Below are positions 23,695-32,033 of a stretch of DNA of 47,237 bases, piece by piece. The translations under genes and the position numbers were made by a program. A model generated the notes under the pieces. It was not told the origin of the DNA. It worked only from the letters and a program-made list of their open reading frames with translations, and searched no databases. How positions within the stretch are numbered: the first letter of the stretch is position 1; every line of letters starts with the position of its first letter. Origin of the DNA: Candidatus Dormiibacterota bacterium (GTDB lineage Bacteria > Chloroflexota > Dormibacteria > Aeolococcales > Aeolococcaceae); NCBI GenBank assembly GCA_003142035.1, contig PLOF01000112.1, forward strand, positions 8,377 to 55,613, written 5' to 3'.

Positions 23695-26609
23695 GGCTGG
23701 AGCGGCTGGAGGTCAACGGGTTTGGGCGGCTGCACCAGCGTCGCTTCGACTTCGGGGAGCGGATCACGGTCGTCCTCGGGCCCAACGAGTCCGGCAAGTC
23801 GACCCTGCACCGCGCCATCCGCGCCGCCCTCTACGGCCTGGAGGCGGGCGGGCCGGGGCACCCTCGCGACCGGAGCGACTGGGCGCGCTGGCTCCCCTGG
23901 ACGTCCGGGCGCTTCGGGCTGACCCTCACCTACCGGCTGGACGGCGGGCGGCGCCTGCGCGTGGCCCAGACCTTCGACCGGGACAGGGTGCAGGCCCAGG
24001 TCCAGGAGCTGGGCGGCGGTGACGTCACCCAGCAGTTCCGGGTCGGGCGCACCGTGTGCCCAGGCCGATTCCACCTCGGGGTCGACGAAGCGGTCTTCTG
24101 CGCCGCCGCCTGGCTGGGCGAGGAGGGCCTGCAGCTCTCCTCGACCGAGGCCGCGCCCCAGCAGGCGGGGCGCCTGCGTGAGGCGCTGGAGCGGCTGGTC
24201 GACGCCGGCGCCGAGGGAACGACGGCCGCCGAGGCGACCAAGAAGCTGACCGATGCTCTCCAGCGGGTCGGATCGGAGCGTCGGGTCACGAGCCCCCTCG
24301 GGGTCGCCATCGCCCAGGCGCGCCGCCTCGAGGGGGACATCGAGGCGGCCGAGCGCCGGCTCGCCTCGTTTGCCGGCGAGGAGGCGCGACTCCGCGAGCT
24401 GGAGATGGAGGCGCGGCTCTCCGCGGAGACGGCCGTGGCAGCCCAGCGCGAGTGGATCCGTGGCCGCATCGCCCAGCTGGACGCCCAGGAGGTGGAGATG
24501 CGAAGGGCCACCGAGGAGGCGGCCGAGCTGTCCGGGGCGCTGGAGGCCGAGGCGGCGTACGCCGGCTTCCCCGCCGAGAGCGAGGCCGCGGTCATCGCCC
24601 TCGGGGGAGAGCTGCATCAGGCGGCGCGCGCCGCGGCCGAGGCGGAGGCGCGCTGGACGGCGGTCCAGGAACCGCTCGGCGCCCTCCGCCGCCGGCGCAC
24701 CGAGATCTCCGCCGGTCTCCAGGCGATGCCGGAGTCGAGCCCGATCGGCGAGCGGGAGACCGCCGCTGCGAGCGCCCTGCGGCGCCGGGTCGACGTTTCG
24801 GCGGCGATCGCCCATCGCGACGAGGAGATGGCCGCCACGGCCCGTGGCGAGGCTCTCCGGCGCGAGATCGCGGTCACCGGGCTGGGCGGCGTCGAACCGA
24901 GCGAGCTGGAGGCCGTGGTGCCCCTCGTCACCACGGCGCGGACCGCCGGTGCGCGCGCCCGGGCGGCTCTGTGGTGGCTCGCCGCGGTGGCGGTGCTGGG
25001 CGGAGCGGCGACTGCCGCCCTGGCCGCGACCGGCCGGCACGGGCCTGCCGCCCTGCTCGGAGCCGGCTGCCTGCTGGTGGTGGCAGCTCTGGCGGGCCTG
25101 GGCATCTTCGCCTTCCGGAGCGCAGGCACGGCGAGGTCCGAGCTGTCCGGCCGCCTCCCGGGGATGGACCTCAGCCCCTCCGGCCTGGAGCGGTTGGGAG
25201 CCAGCCTCCCGGCTGCCCGCAGCCTCCACGCCGAGAGCCGGCAGCAGGCCGCGATCGTTGAGGTGCATCGCGCCGAGCAGATGCGCGCCCGCGGGGAGCT
25301 GGAGGCGGCGGTTGACAGCTGCCTGGCCCTGGCCCGCGAGTCGGGTCTGAGCGCGCCCGCACGGCCGCCCGCCGGATGCCGTGTCGAGGTGCTGCTCGAA
25401 ACGGCGGCTGCGGCGCTCGCGACCGTCGACGAAGCAGCCCGGCTCTCCGTCCGGCGGCGGGAGCTGGAGGTGGAGGACGCGCGCCTGGCCGATCGGGAGA
25501 CGCAGTACGCCGAGCTGGGGCAGAAGGCGGACCGTGACCGGGCCTCCGCCCAAGCCGTGGAGGCCCGGATCCACGGGGCCACCGCGGCGGGAGGCCTCGC
25601 CGCCGGGCTGCCCCCGCTCGAAGCGGTGGCGGCGTTCCGCGACGCCTGCCGCCACCGGCACGAGTACGACCGCCTCGCCGCCGGCCTGGCCGAGGCCCGC
25701 CGCCGCCAGCGCCTCGGCGGCTCCGACATCGAGACGCTCAGCCATCGGCGGGCCGAGCTGGTGGCCGACCTCCGACGCCGCGGCGGCGACCCCGAGAAGG
25801 CTGCTGGGAACGTCCCGACCGACGCCGCCGGCCTGGCCAGGCTGGAGCGGGAGGCCATGGCCGCCCAGGAGCGGGCCGCCGGGGCAGCCTCCGCCATCCA
25901 GGGTCTCGGGGCCCGGATCGAAGGGCTGACCGGCAGTCTCCCCTCCCTCGCCGATCTCGAGGACGAGCGGCTGACCGTGACCGCCGCCCGGGATCGGGCG
26001 CTCCACCAGCAGGAGGCTCTGCAGCGGGCCATCGTCATGATCGAGACCGCAGGTCGGGATGTCCACGGACGGCTCGCACCCCGCCTGGCGGCGTCGGTGT
26101 CGGAGCGCCTGGCCCTCCTGACCGGCGACCACTACTCGGAGGCCAACGTCGACATGGACCACTTCGCGATCGCTCTGGCTTCGGCCGATCGCGACCAGCT
26201 GGTGTCCCTCGACCTCGTCTCCCACGGCACCCGCGACCAGGTCGCCCTGCTCCTCCGGCTGGCCCTCTGCGACGTGCTCGGCGACGCCGGCGAGTCGATA
26301 CCCCTACTCCTCGACGAGCCCCTCGCCTCCGCGGACCCGCGCCGCGGTCGCGGGCTCCTCGAGTTCCTGGCACAGCTGTCAGCAACCAACCAGGTGGTCG
26401 TCACGACCAGCGATCCAGGCATCGCCGCCACCCTGGTGGGACTGGGCGATCCGGCCACGACGGCCGTCATCGATCTCGGCACCGGGGACGAGGCGGCCGG
26501 CCCGGACGTCGCCGTGCCCGACGACCCGGCTGGCAGGGTGCAACAGAAACCTGTCAGAGCGCCGCGGCCACCTGCACGAGGCCTTCGAGGGCACTCACCG
26601 GAGCGGTGA
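23691..26609 (+). CDS. YhaN-like SMC/Rad50-type ATPase with membrane hairpin
   Basis: 972 aa. The N-terminus MRLERLEVNGFGRL with Walker A GPNESGKST and the C-terminus with signature VSHGTRDQVALLLRLA and Walker B IPLLLDEPLASADPRRG form the ATPase head. In between lie roughly 700 residues of Ala/Glu/Arg-rich coiled coil. Interrupting it around residues 420-480 are two adjacent hydrophobic segments (LWWLAAVAVLGGAATAALAA and LLGAGCLLVVAALAGLGIFAF), as in YhaN proteins, which would tether the arm to the membrane. It probably forms a Mre11-Rad50-like machine with the upstream gene. The last 56 bp overlap the oppositely oriented ATPase gene. The ORF track starts too early (23280). Confidence 0.9.
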   Translation: MRLERLEVNGFGRLHQRRFDFGERITVVLGPNESGKSTLHRAIRAALYGLEAGGPGHPRDRSDWARWLPWTSGRFGLTLTYRLDGGRRLRVAQTFDRDRVQAQVQELGGGDVTQQFRVGRTVCPGRFHLGVDEAVFCAAAWLGEEGLQLSSTEAAPQQAGRLREALERLVDAGAEGTTAAEATKKLTDALQRVGSERRVTSPLGVAIAQARRLEGDIEAAERRLASFAGEEARLRELEMEARLSAETAVAAQREWIRGRIAQLDAQEVEMRRATEEAAELSGALEAEAAYAGFPAESEAAVIALGGELHQAARAAAEAEARWTAVQEPLGALRRRRTEISAGLQAMPESSPIGERETAAASALRRRVDVSAAIAHRDEEMAATARGEALRREIAVTGLGGVEPSELEAVVPLVTTARTAGARARAALWWLAAVAVLGGAATAALAATGRHGPAALLGAGCLLVVAALAGLGIFAFRSAGTARSELSGRLPGMDLSPSGLERLGASLPAARSLHAESRQQAAIVEVHRAEQMRARGELEAAVDSCLALARESGLSAPARPPAGCRVEVLLETAAAALATVDEAARLSVRRRELEVEDARLADRETQYAELGQKADRDRASAQAVEARIHGATAAGGLAAGLPPLEAVAAFRDACRHRHEYDRLAAGLAEARRRQRLGGSDIETLSHRRAELVADLRRRGGDPEKAAGNVPTDAAGLARLEREAMAAQERAAGAASAIQGLGARIEGLTGSLPSLADLEDERLTVTAARDRALHQQEALQRAIVMIETAGRDVHGRLAPRLAASVSERLALLTGDHYSEANVDMDHFAIALASADRDQLVSLDLVSHGTRDQVALLLRLALCDVLGDAGESIPLLLDEPLASADPRRGRGLLEFLAQLSATNQVVVTTSDPGIAATLVGLGDPATTAVIDLGTGDEAAGPDVAVPDDPAGRVQQKPVRAPRPPARGLRGHSPER

Positions 26610-27735
26610 TGAGTGGCACCTGGACGGCGACGACATCGGCGAGGCGCTCCAGCCGGGCGAGCTGGCGGGCCTCCCGTTGGGCGAGCTCAAAGAAGAGCCG
26701 GTAGCTGCGCCCCAGAGCCGCGGCGGCGGCGGCGTCGACGGGGGCGCCGATGGCGCGGCCCAGCGCCTGGATGCCGCGGTGGTCGTCGGCGAGCACGTCC
26801 GCGGCCCGGATCGCCGCCTCGTCGGCGAGGAAGCCGGGGAGAACCCGGTTGACCACGATGCCACGGAGCGGCATCGCCAGCTCCCGAAGCTTGCTGGCGA
26901 AGTGCTCCGCCTCGGCGAACGCGGCCGGCTCCAGGGTGGTGACGACGACGAAGCCGACCCGGGGGCTGCGGAGCAACCGGCCGACGGCCCGGGCACGCCG
27001 CTGGACCCCGTCATAGAGGGTCTGGAGGTCGCCGACGAAGTCGCCGAGCTCTCCCAGCACCTCGCCGCCAAGCAACCGGTCGGCGATGTGCAAGAGCGGT
27101 GCGGCGGCGAAATTCATGGCGTGGAACCCGGCCCGCGAGGGGTGGGCGAGCCATGAGAGGAGCCGCGCCCCCACGAAGTCCGAGATTCGCTCCGGAGCCT
27201 CCAGGAAGTCGATGGCGCTGCGGGACGGCGGCGTGTCGACGATCAGACAGTCGTACTCACCCTCCTCGTGAAGCTCGTACAGAGCCTCCATGGCGGCGTA
27301 CTCGTGGCTGCCGACGAAGGAGTCGCTGATGCCCTGGTAGAAGCGGTTGTCGAGGATTCGCTCGGCGACGTGACGGTTGGGGGCATAGCGCTCCACCATG
27401 CGGTCCCATACCGACTTCTGGTCGAGCATGGCCGCGACCAGCTCGCCACGGAGCGGGAGGCCGGCCTGGCGCAGGCGCGAGGCGGACACCGTCACCGGGT
27501 CGGCTCCGATCCCGGTCATTCCCAGCGCGCTGGCAAGGCGCCGGGCCGGATCGATGGTGAGCACCATCACCCGCCGTTCGGCGGTCGACGCGATGGCCGC
27601 CGCCAGGGCGGCGCTGACCGTGGTCTTGCCCACCCCGCCGCTCCCGCAGCAGATGACCACGTCGAGGCCGCCGAGCACCTCGGCAAGGCGCTGCCCGCGA
27701 GCGGCACGCACCAGCTCCTCCGGCGCCTTCCTCAC
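26554..27735 (-). CDS. Get3/ArsA-like ATPase, signature lysine missing
   Basis: 393 aa. The P-loop reads CCGSGGVGKTT, so the Lys that in ArsA/Get3/MinD-type ATPases reaches across the dimer (GKGGxGKT) is Ser here. LTIDPARRLASALG is switch I-like and CLIVDTPPSRSAIDFL is switch II/Walker B. The pair with the next gene resembles the mycobacterial Rv3679-Rv3680 ATPases. Arsenite Cys ligands of true ArsA are not seen, so arsenic transport is unlikely; the client is unknown. The GTG start lies 1 nt behind the stop of the upstream ATPase gene (TGAGGTG). The 3' end overlaps the yhaN-like gene by 56 bp in antisense. Confidence 0.85.
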   Translation of the reverse strand: MRKAPEELVRAARGQRLAEVLGGLDVVICCGSGGVGKTTVSAALAAAIASTAERRVMVLTIDPARRLASALGMTGIGADPVTVSASRLRQAGLPLRGELVAAMLDQKSVWDRMVERYAPNRHVAERILDNRFYQGISDSFVGSHEYAAMEALYELHEEGEYDCLIVDTPPSRSAIDFLEAPERISDFVGARLLSWLAHPSRAGFHAMNFAAAPLLHIADRLLGGEVLGELGDFVGDLQTLYDGVQRRARAVGRLLRSPRVGFVVVTTLEPAAFAEAEHFASKLRELAMPLRGIVVNRVLPGFLADEAAIRAADVLADDHRGIQALGRAIGAPVDAAAAAALGRSYRLFFELAQREARQLARLERLADVVAVQVPLITAPVSALEGLVQVAAAL

Positions 27736-27736
27736 C

Positions 27737-28786
27737 TCAGCCCGCGGCCTCCAGCGCCGCCGCGATCGCCCGGGTGGTCGCCAGCCCCGGCCGGGCGGCG
27801 ACGAGAGGGACGGGCACGACCGGGACGGACATCCGCGTGGAGAGCCGGCGCGCGAAAGGCTGGGCGAGGCGGCTCAGGTCGTCGGCGAGCCGGATCCCGG
27901 CGAGCAGCCCGTCTATCCCCTCCCCGAGCACCGGCGCGGCCGCCCGCGCGGTGGCGGGGGCGGCAAGCAGCTCCACCAAACGGCGCTGCCGTGGGGCGGA
28001 CACCGGGGCGATGCAGCGGTTGAGGAAGCACGGGCCGAGACCGATGTGGGTGTCCTCCACCACCTCGTCGTGAAGCTCGAGTGCCTCGGCGACGGCCATC
28101 TCCTCAGCGAGGGCGCAGATGCAGAGTGCCGTCTTGCGGTGGTTGGTGACCATGGCGTCGACGAAGTCCACCTGGGAACGGAGCATCCCGCCCCGCACCA
28201 GTCGCCGCATCGACCGGGCCGCGGTGAGCTGGGGCAGAATCTGGCCGCTGGAGTTCGCATCGACCACGATCAGGTCCCAGATCGGCTCCCCGTCCGCCTC
28301 CCGGCGCCGCTCCTCGTGGGCGATCTTGCCCACCATCAGCATGTCCCGCGGACCGGGGACCCCGGTCGCGACGAAATCGAAGACTCCGGCCAGGGGGGTG
28401 AGGCGGGTGAAGCGGGGGACCTTGAAGAAGATCGCCAGGTATTCCTGGAAGGAGTCCTCGGGATGGAGGGCGAGGACCGAGAGGTTGCGTTGGACGACCA
28501 CTGGTTGGAAGCCGACCGGGGGATGGCCGAGTGCCTCGGGAAGGTCTCCCTTGGCGTCGACCTCGACAAGAAGGACCCGGATGCCGCGGCGGGCGGCGAT
28601 CAGCGCCAGGGCCGCGGCGATGGTGGTCTTTCCCGTGCCCCCCTTGCCGGTGACAAAGATGACCCGCTTGCCGAGGAGGTCATCGAGGCGCGGGCGCCCG
28701 CCCGGACGCTGGGGCGGGGTCAGGGCTCGCCCTGGACGGCGGCGAGGACCTGGCTGGCGTGCCCCTGGGGTTGGACCTTTCGCCAT
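27737..28786 (-). CDS. Get3/ArsA-like ATPase with canonical deviant Walker A
   Basis: 349 aa from the ORF start, or about 320 if translation begins nearer LDDLLGKRVIF. The P-loop is TGKGGTGKTT, with the signature Lys present. LLVEVDAKGDLPEALG and LIVVDANSSGQIL follow as switch regions. It is the expected intact partner of the downstream copy, which lacks the signature Lys, suggesting a heterodimer with asymmetric ATP sites. The N-terminus is Pro/Arg-rich and overlaps the peroxiredoxin gene by 67 bp; no Shine-Dalgarno supports the ATG at 28786, so the start is uncertain. Confidence 0.83.
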   Translation of the reverse strand: MAKGPTPGARQPGPRRRPGRALTPPQRPGGRPRLDDLLGKRVIFVTGKGGTGKTTIAAALALIAARRGIRVLLVEVDAKGDLPEALGHPPVGFQPVVVQRNLSVLALHPEDSFQEYLAIFFKVPRFTRLTPLAGVFDFVATGVPGPRDMLMVGKIAHEERRREADGEPIWDLIVVDANSSGQILPQLTAARSMRRLVRGGMLRSQVDFVDAMVTNHRKTALCICALAEEMAVAEALELHDEVVEDTHIGLGPCFLNRCIAPVSAPRQRRLVELLAAPATARAAAPVLGEGIDGLLAGIRLADDLSRLAQPFARRLSTRMSVPVVPVPLVAARPGLATTRAIAAALEAAG

Positions 28787-29184
28787 TCACGCTGGACCCC
28801 GCAGTCCGGCCCGATCAGGAACGTCGAGCGTTCCACGCCCATGTAGCTGCGACCGTACTTCTCCTTGGTGGTCCAGAGTTCGAAGAAGTCGATCAGGAGG
28901 TGGCCGGGATCGCTGACCAGGGGGATGCCCAGGTCGCACTTGGCCGCGAAACGATCGTGGCTCTCACCGGAGTCGGGCGAGACCCCGTACACGAGCACGC
29001 CGGCACGTTCGAACTCGGGCAGCAACCCGGTGAACTCCCGACCCTCCAGGGTGCAGCCGGGGGTGTCGTCCTTGGGGTAGAAGTAGAGGACGGCCCGGCC
29101 GCCCAGGAGGTCGGAGCGCCGGAGCCGTCCGCCCCCGCTCACGGCCAGATCGAAGTCGGGCAACTCTGTCGTCGTCTCGCCCAT
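28720..29184 (-). CDS. Peroxiredoxin, PrxQ/BCP type with alpha-3 resolving cysteine
   Basis: 154 aa. The active site FYPKDDTPGCTLEGREF has peroxidatic Cys44 but Arg at position 49, so the classical resolving Cys is absent. Cys83 (FAAKCDLGIP) falls in helix alpha-3, where another PrxQ subgroup carries its resolving residue. SPDSGESHDRFAAK, LVSDPGHLLIDFF and RSTFLIGPD are typical of the family. It should detoxify hydroperoxides using thioredoxin. AGGAGG is 7 nt before the ATG at 29184, so the GTG at 29190 is less likely. Upstream of the two ATPases on the same strand. Confidence 0.88.
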   Translation of the reverse strand: MGETTTELPDFDLAVSGGGRLRRSDLLGGRAVLYFYPKDDTPGCTLEGREFTGLLPEFERAGVLVYGVSPDSGESHDRFAAKCDLGIPLVSDPGHLLIDFFELWTTKEKYGRSYMGVERSTFLIGPDCGVQREWRKVQPQGHASQVLAAVQGEP

Positions 29185-29269
29185 CGGCACTCCTCCTGAC
29201 CGCAGGTACGTGCCACCTACTCTACGAGGCGGATCGTCCCGCGCGGCGGTCGGCCAGGGTGCCTGTGCG

Positions 29270-30061
29270 TCAGTTCAGGAAGGAGCGAAGTCTCCCCACC
29301 ACCTCGTTGACGTGCCCGCGGTCGGGGGCCTCCGGCGCCGCCCGGGCGAGGTAGTCTCCGAGGTCCTGGAGCGCTCCCTGGGGGCGCCCCATCTGCCAGA
29401 GCAGCAGCCCCCGGTCCCGGCGCTCACCGGGCTCGTCGGGGAGGAGGTCGACGCAGCGATCGGCGGCCTGGAGCGCCAGCGGCCAGTTCTCCAAGCTCGC
29501 GTAGCAGCCCCGGAGGTTGCGGGACATCCGGGCCAGGATGCGACGCGGTGAGGCCGGCTCCAGCCACCGCGGCTCGACGCGCTCCGGCTCACGGCCGAGG
29601 TGGCGGGCCGCGGCCTGGCGGACATCCTCGTCCTCGAGCGGCTCTCCGGAGTAGGCGTCGACCACCAGTCCCTCGACACGCACCGCGAAGTGCCCGGGGA
29701 GGGCGATGCCCTCGACCCGTATGCCGGCCCGCCGGCCCACCCCCATCCAGATCGCGCCGCAAGCGATCGGCGTGCCCACCCCACGCTCCAAGACCGAGTT
29801 CAGGTAGTGGGCCCGGGGGTCGCCACCCCCCGCTCCCCGCAGGTTGAGGCGGGAGCGAAGCAGGGAGGCGACTGCCTCGGAGGGCCGCTCCGCCGCAGTG
29901 CGGTCCACCTGGCCGGCGAGGTCGTCGAGCAGACCCAGCCAGGGCCCGGGGTCCATCGAGGGGGAGTCCTCGACGGCGATCCAGAGGGCCGCCTCGGCGA
30001 TGTCGGAGGCGGGGTCCGCCGCGGCGGCGAGGACGAGGTTGCGGGCGTCTGCGCGCTCCAT
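29270..30061 (-). CDS. SirB1-family transglutaminase-like/TPR protein
   Basis: 263 aa. The first 75 residues are helical (DPASDIAEAALWIAVEDSP), then HYLNSVLERGVGTPIACGAIWMGVGRRAG and VEGIALPGHFAVRVEG match the SirB1 domain, a transglutaminase-like fold with uncertain activity. The C-terminus (ASLENWPLALQAADRCVDLLPDEPGERRDRGLLLWQMG) forms about two TPR helix pairs, also typical. SirB1 genes often accompany translation or cell-wall genes; no function is firmly known. The ATG at 30061 is chosen; CATCAT 8 nt upstream might be a -10. Divergent from dxs. Confidence 0.82.
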   Translation of the reverse strand: MERADARNLVLAAAADPASDIAEAALWIAVEDSPSMDPGPWLGLLDDLAGQVDRTAAERPSEAVASLLRSRLNLRGAGGGDPRAHYLNSVLERGVGTPIACGAIWMGVGRRAGIRVEGIALPGHFAVRVEGLVVDAYSGEPLEDEDVRQAAARHLGREPERVEPRWLEPASPRRILARMSRNLRGCYASLENWPLALQAADRCVDLLPDEPGERRDRGLLLWQMGRPQGALQDLGDYLARAAPEAPDRGHVNEVVGRLRSFLN

Positions 30062-30073
30062 GGCCGGGTATGA

Positions 30074-30087
30074 TGCCCGGCCGGGCA
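30074..30087. promoter_or_regulatory. Perfect palindrome between sirB1-like gene and dxs
   Basis: TGCCCGGCCGGGCA (14 bp) is a perfect palindrome. A second hairpin, CCGCCC-GGA-GGGCGG (30095-30109), lies closer to dxs and covers its -35 position. Either could be an operator controlling the two divergent genes. Confidence 0.3.
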
Positions 30088-30121
30088 CCCCGCACCGCCC
30101 GGAGGGCGGGATCAGAGCGAA

Positions 30122-30127
30122 TACACT
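30122..30127 (+). promoter_or_regulatory. -10 box of dxs, near-leaderless
   Basis: TACACT, 9 nt, ATG at 30137. A GGG at 30134-30136 is too close to act as a ribosome binding site. Confidence 0.45.
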
Positions 30128-30136
30128 GGGCTAGGG

Positions 30137-32017
30137 ATGCTGCTGGACGAGATCACCTGTCCCGACGACCTGCGCGGGCTCAGCCCCCAGGACCTGAACC
30201 GGCTCTGTGCCGAGATCCGGGAGTTCCTGGTGGCCGCGGTCGCCCGAACCGGGGGCCACCTGGGGCCGAACCTCGGGGTGGTGGAGTTGACCGTGGCCCT
30301 CCACCGCACCTTCCACTCGCCGCGCGATGCCCTGGTTTTCGACACCGGGCACCAGGCCTACGTTCACAAGATGCTGACCGGGCGGCTGGCGGCCTTCGGC
30401 CAGCTTCGCCAGCGAGGCGGCCTCTCCGGCTATCCCAACCGAGCCGAGTCCGAGCACGACATCGTCGAGAACTCCCACGCCTCCACGGGCCTCAGCTACG
30501 CGGTGGCGCTGGCCACCGCCCGCCAGCTGACCGGGGAGCCCGGCAAGGTGGTCTGCGTGGTCGGTGACGGCGCGCTGACCGGCGGGATGGCCTACGAGGC
30601 GCTCAACAACATCGGCCACCTTCAACCCGAGCTGATCATCATCCTGAACGACAACGGACGTTCCTACGCCCCTACCATCGGCGGCCTCGCCGCGAACCTG
30701 GGCCAGCTCCGCCTCTCCCCCACCTACGAGGCGGCCAAGGACGCCACCGGCCGCACCCTGCGGCATCTCCCCCTGGTCGGCGACTCCGCCTACCAGGCCG
30801 CCAAGCGGGTCAAGGCTTCGCTCAAGCAACTGGTCGCCACCACCTCGCTGTTCGAGACCCTCGGGCTCAAGTACGGCGGCCCCATCGACGGGCACGACGT
30901 GGCCGCCTTGGAGCGCGCCATGCGCGACGCCGCAGCATACCGTGGACCGGTGGTCATCCACGTCGTGACCAACAAGGGCAACGGTTATGCCCCCGCAGTT
31001 CAGGACGATATCGACAAATACCACGGGGTTTCGACGTTCGATCCCAAAGACGGGAGCTTCGCCGTCAAGGCTCCGTCCTGGACCGATCTCTTCGGCGAAG
31101 CTCTGCTGGAGGCGGCCGAGAAGGACGCCCGGATCGTCGCCATCACGGCGGCGATGGCATCATCCACCGGCCTGCTCGCCTTCGCCGAGCGCTTTCCGGA
31201 CCGCTTCTTCGATGTTGGCATCGCCGAGCAGCACGCCGTCACCTTCGCCGCCGGACTGGCGATGAAGGGGCTCCGGCCCGTGGTGTGCATCTACTCCTCA
31301 TTCCTGCAACGCGCCTTTGACCAGATCGCATGCGACGCCTGCCTCCATCAGCTCCCGGTCACCTTCGTGCTCGACCGCGCCGGCATCACCGGCGACGACG
31401 GGCCCTCCCACCACGGGATGCTCGACCTCGCCTTCCTGCGCTGCATCCCCAACCTGGTGGTGGCGGCGCCGAGCAGCCCCGACGAGATGCGCAGGATGCT
31501 GGCCACCGCGCTGGCCCACGACGGGCCCTTCGCCTTCCGTTACCCGCGGGGGACGGCGCCGACGGCCGGGACGGCTCCGCTCAAACCGCTCGTGATCGGG
31601 CGGGCGGTGGTCCGGCGCGAGGGGACGGACATCGCCATCATGGCCGTGGGGAAGATGGTCCGGGTGGCCCTCGAGGCGGCCACTCAGCTCAAGGCGGAGG
31701 GCGTGAGCGCCACGGTGGTCGACGCCCGCTTCGTCAAGCCGCTCGACCCCCACCTCGCCGATATCGCCGCGGCGCACCGCGCCGTCCTGACCGTCGAGGA
31801 CGGGACGCGCGTGGGAGCGTTCGGGAGCGCCGTCGCCGAATTGTTGGGGGACTGCGGGGTGACGGTGCCCCTGCACCGGCTGGGCATCCCCGACCGTTTC
31901 GTCGAGCACGGCAACCAGGCGCTGCTGCTTCGCGAGCTGGGACTGGACGCGGACGGCGTCGCCCGGTCGGCGCGTGAGCTGCTGGCCATGGTGCGGCCCG
32001 CCCACGCCCTGGCCTGA
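30137..32017 (+). CDS. dxs: 1-deoxy-D-xylulose-5-phosphate synthase
   Basis: 626 aa, normal length. RTGGHLGPNLGVVELTVALH, FDTGHQAYVHKMLTGR, the thiamine-diphosphate motif GDGALTGGMAYEALNN, the transketolase central part FDVGIAEQHAVTFAAGLA and DRAGITGDDGPSHHG are intact. The enzyme joins pyruvate and glyceraldehyde-3-phosphate, the first step of the MEP route to isoprenoids. The protein is soluble and dimeric. It appears monocistronic or paired with the ubiquitin-like gene 16 nt downstream. No other isoprenoid genes lie in the window. Confidence 0.97.
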   Translation: MLLDEITCPDDLRGLSPQDLNRLCAEIREFLVAAVARTGGHLGPNLGVVELTVALHRTFHSPRDALVFDTGHQAYVHKMLTGRLAAFGQLRQRGGLSGYPNRAESEHDIVENSHASTGLSYAVALATARQLTGEPGKVVCVVGDGALTGGMAYEALNNIGHLQPELIIILNDNGRSYAPTIGGLAANLGQLRLSPTYEAAKDATGRTLRHLPLVGDSAYQAAKRVKASLKQLVATTSLFETLGLKYGGPIDGHDVAALERAMRDAAAYRGPVVIHVVTNKGNGYAPAVQDDIDKYHGVSTFDPKDGSFAVKAPSWTDLFGEALLEAAEKDARIVAITAAMASSTGLLAFAERFPDRFFDVGIAEQHAVTFAAGLAMKGLRPVVCIYSSFLQRAFDQIACDACLHQLPVTFVLDRAGITGDDGPSHHGMLDLAFLRCIPNLVVAAPSSPDEMRRMLATALAHDGPFAFRYPRGTAPTAGTAPLKPLVIGRAVVRREGTDIAIMAVGKMVRVALEAATQLKAEGVSATVVDARFVKPLDPHLADIAAAHRAVLTVEDGTRVGAFGSAVAELLGDCGVTVPLHRLGIPDRFVEHGNQALLLRELGLDADGVARSARELLAMVRPAHALA

Positions 32018-32033
32018 CTGGAACCGGGCCCCC

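Noticed and set aside
23520-26225. A 901-aa minus-strand ORF opposite the yhaN-like gene
   Set aside because: It is a GC-driven shadow ORF: no family match, low-complexity His/Gly/Arg-rich text, and the plus strand has clear Walker motifs.
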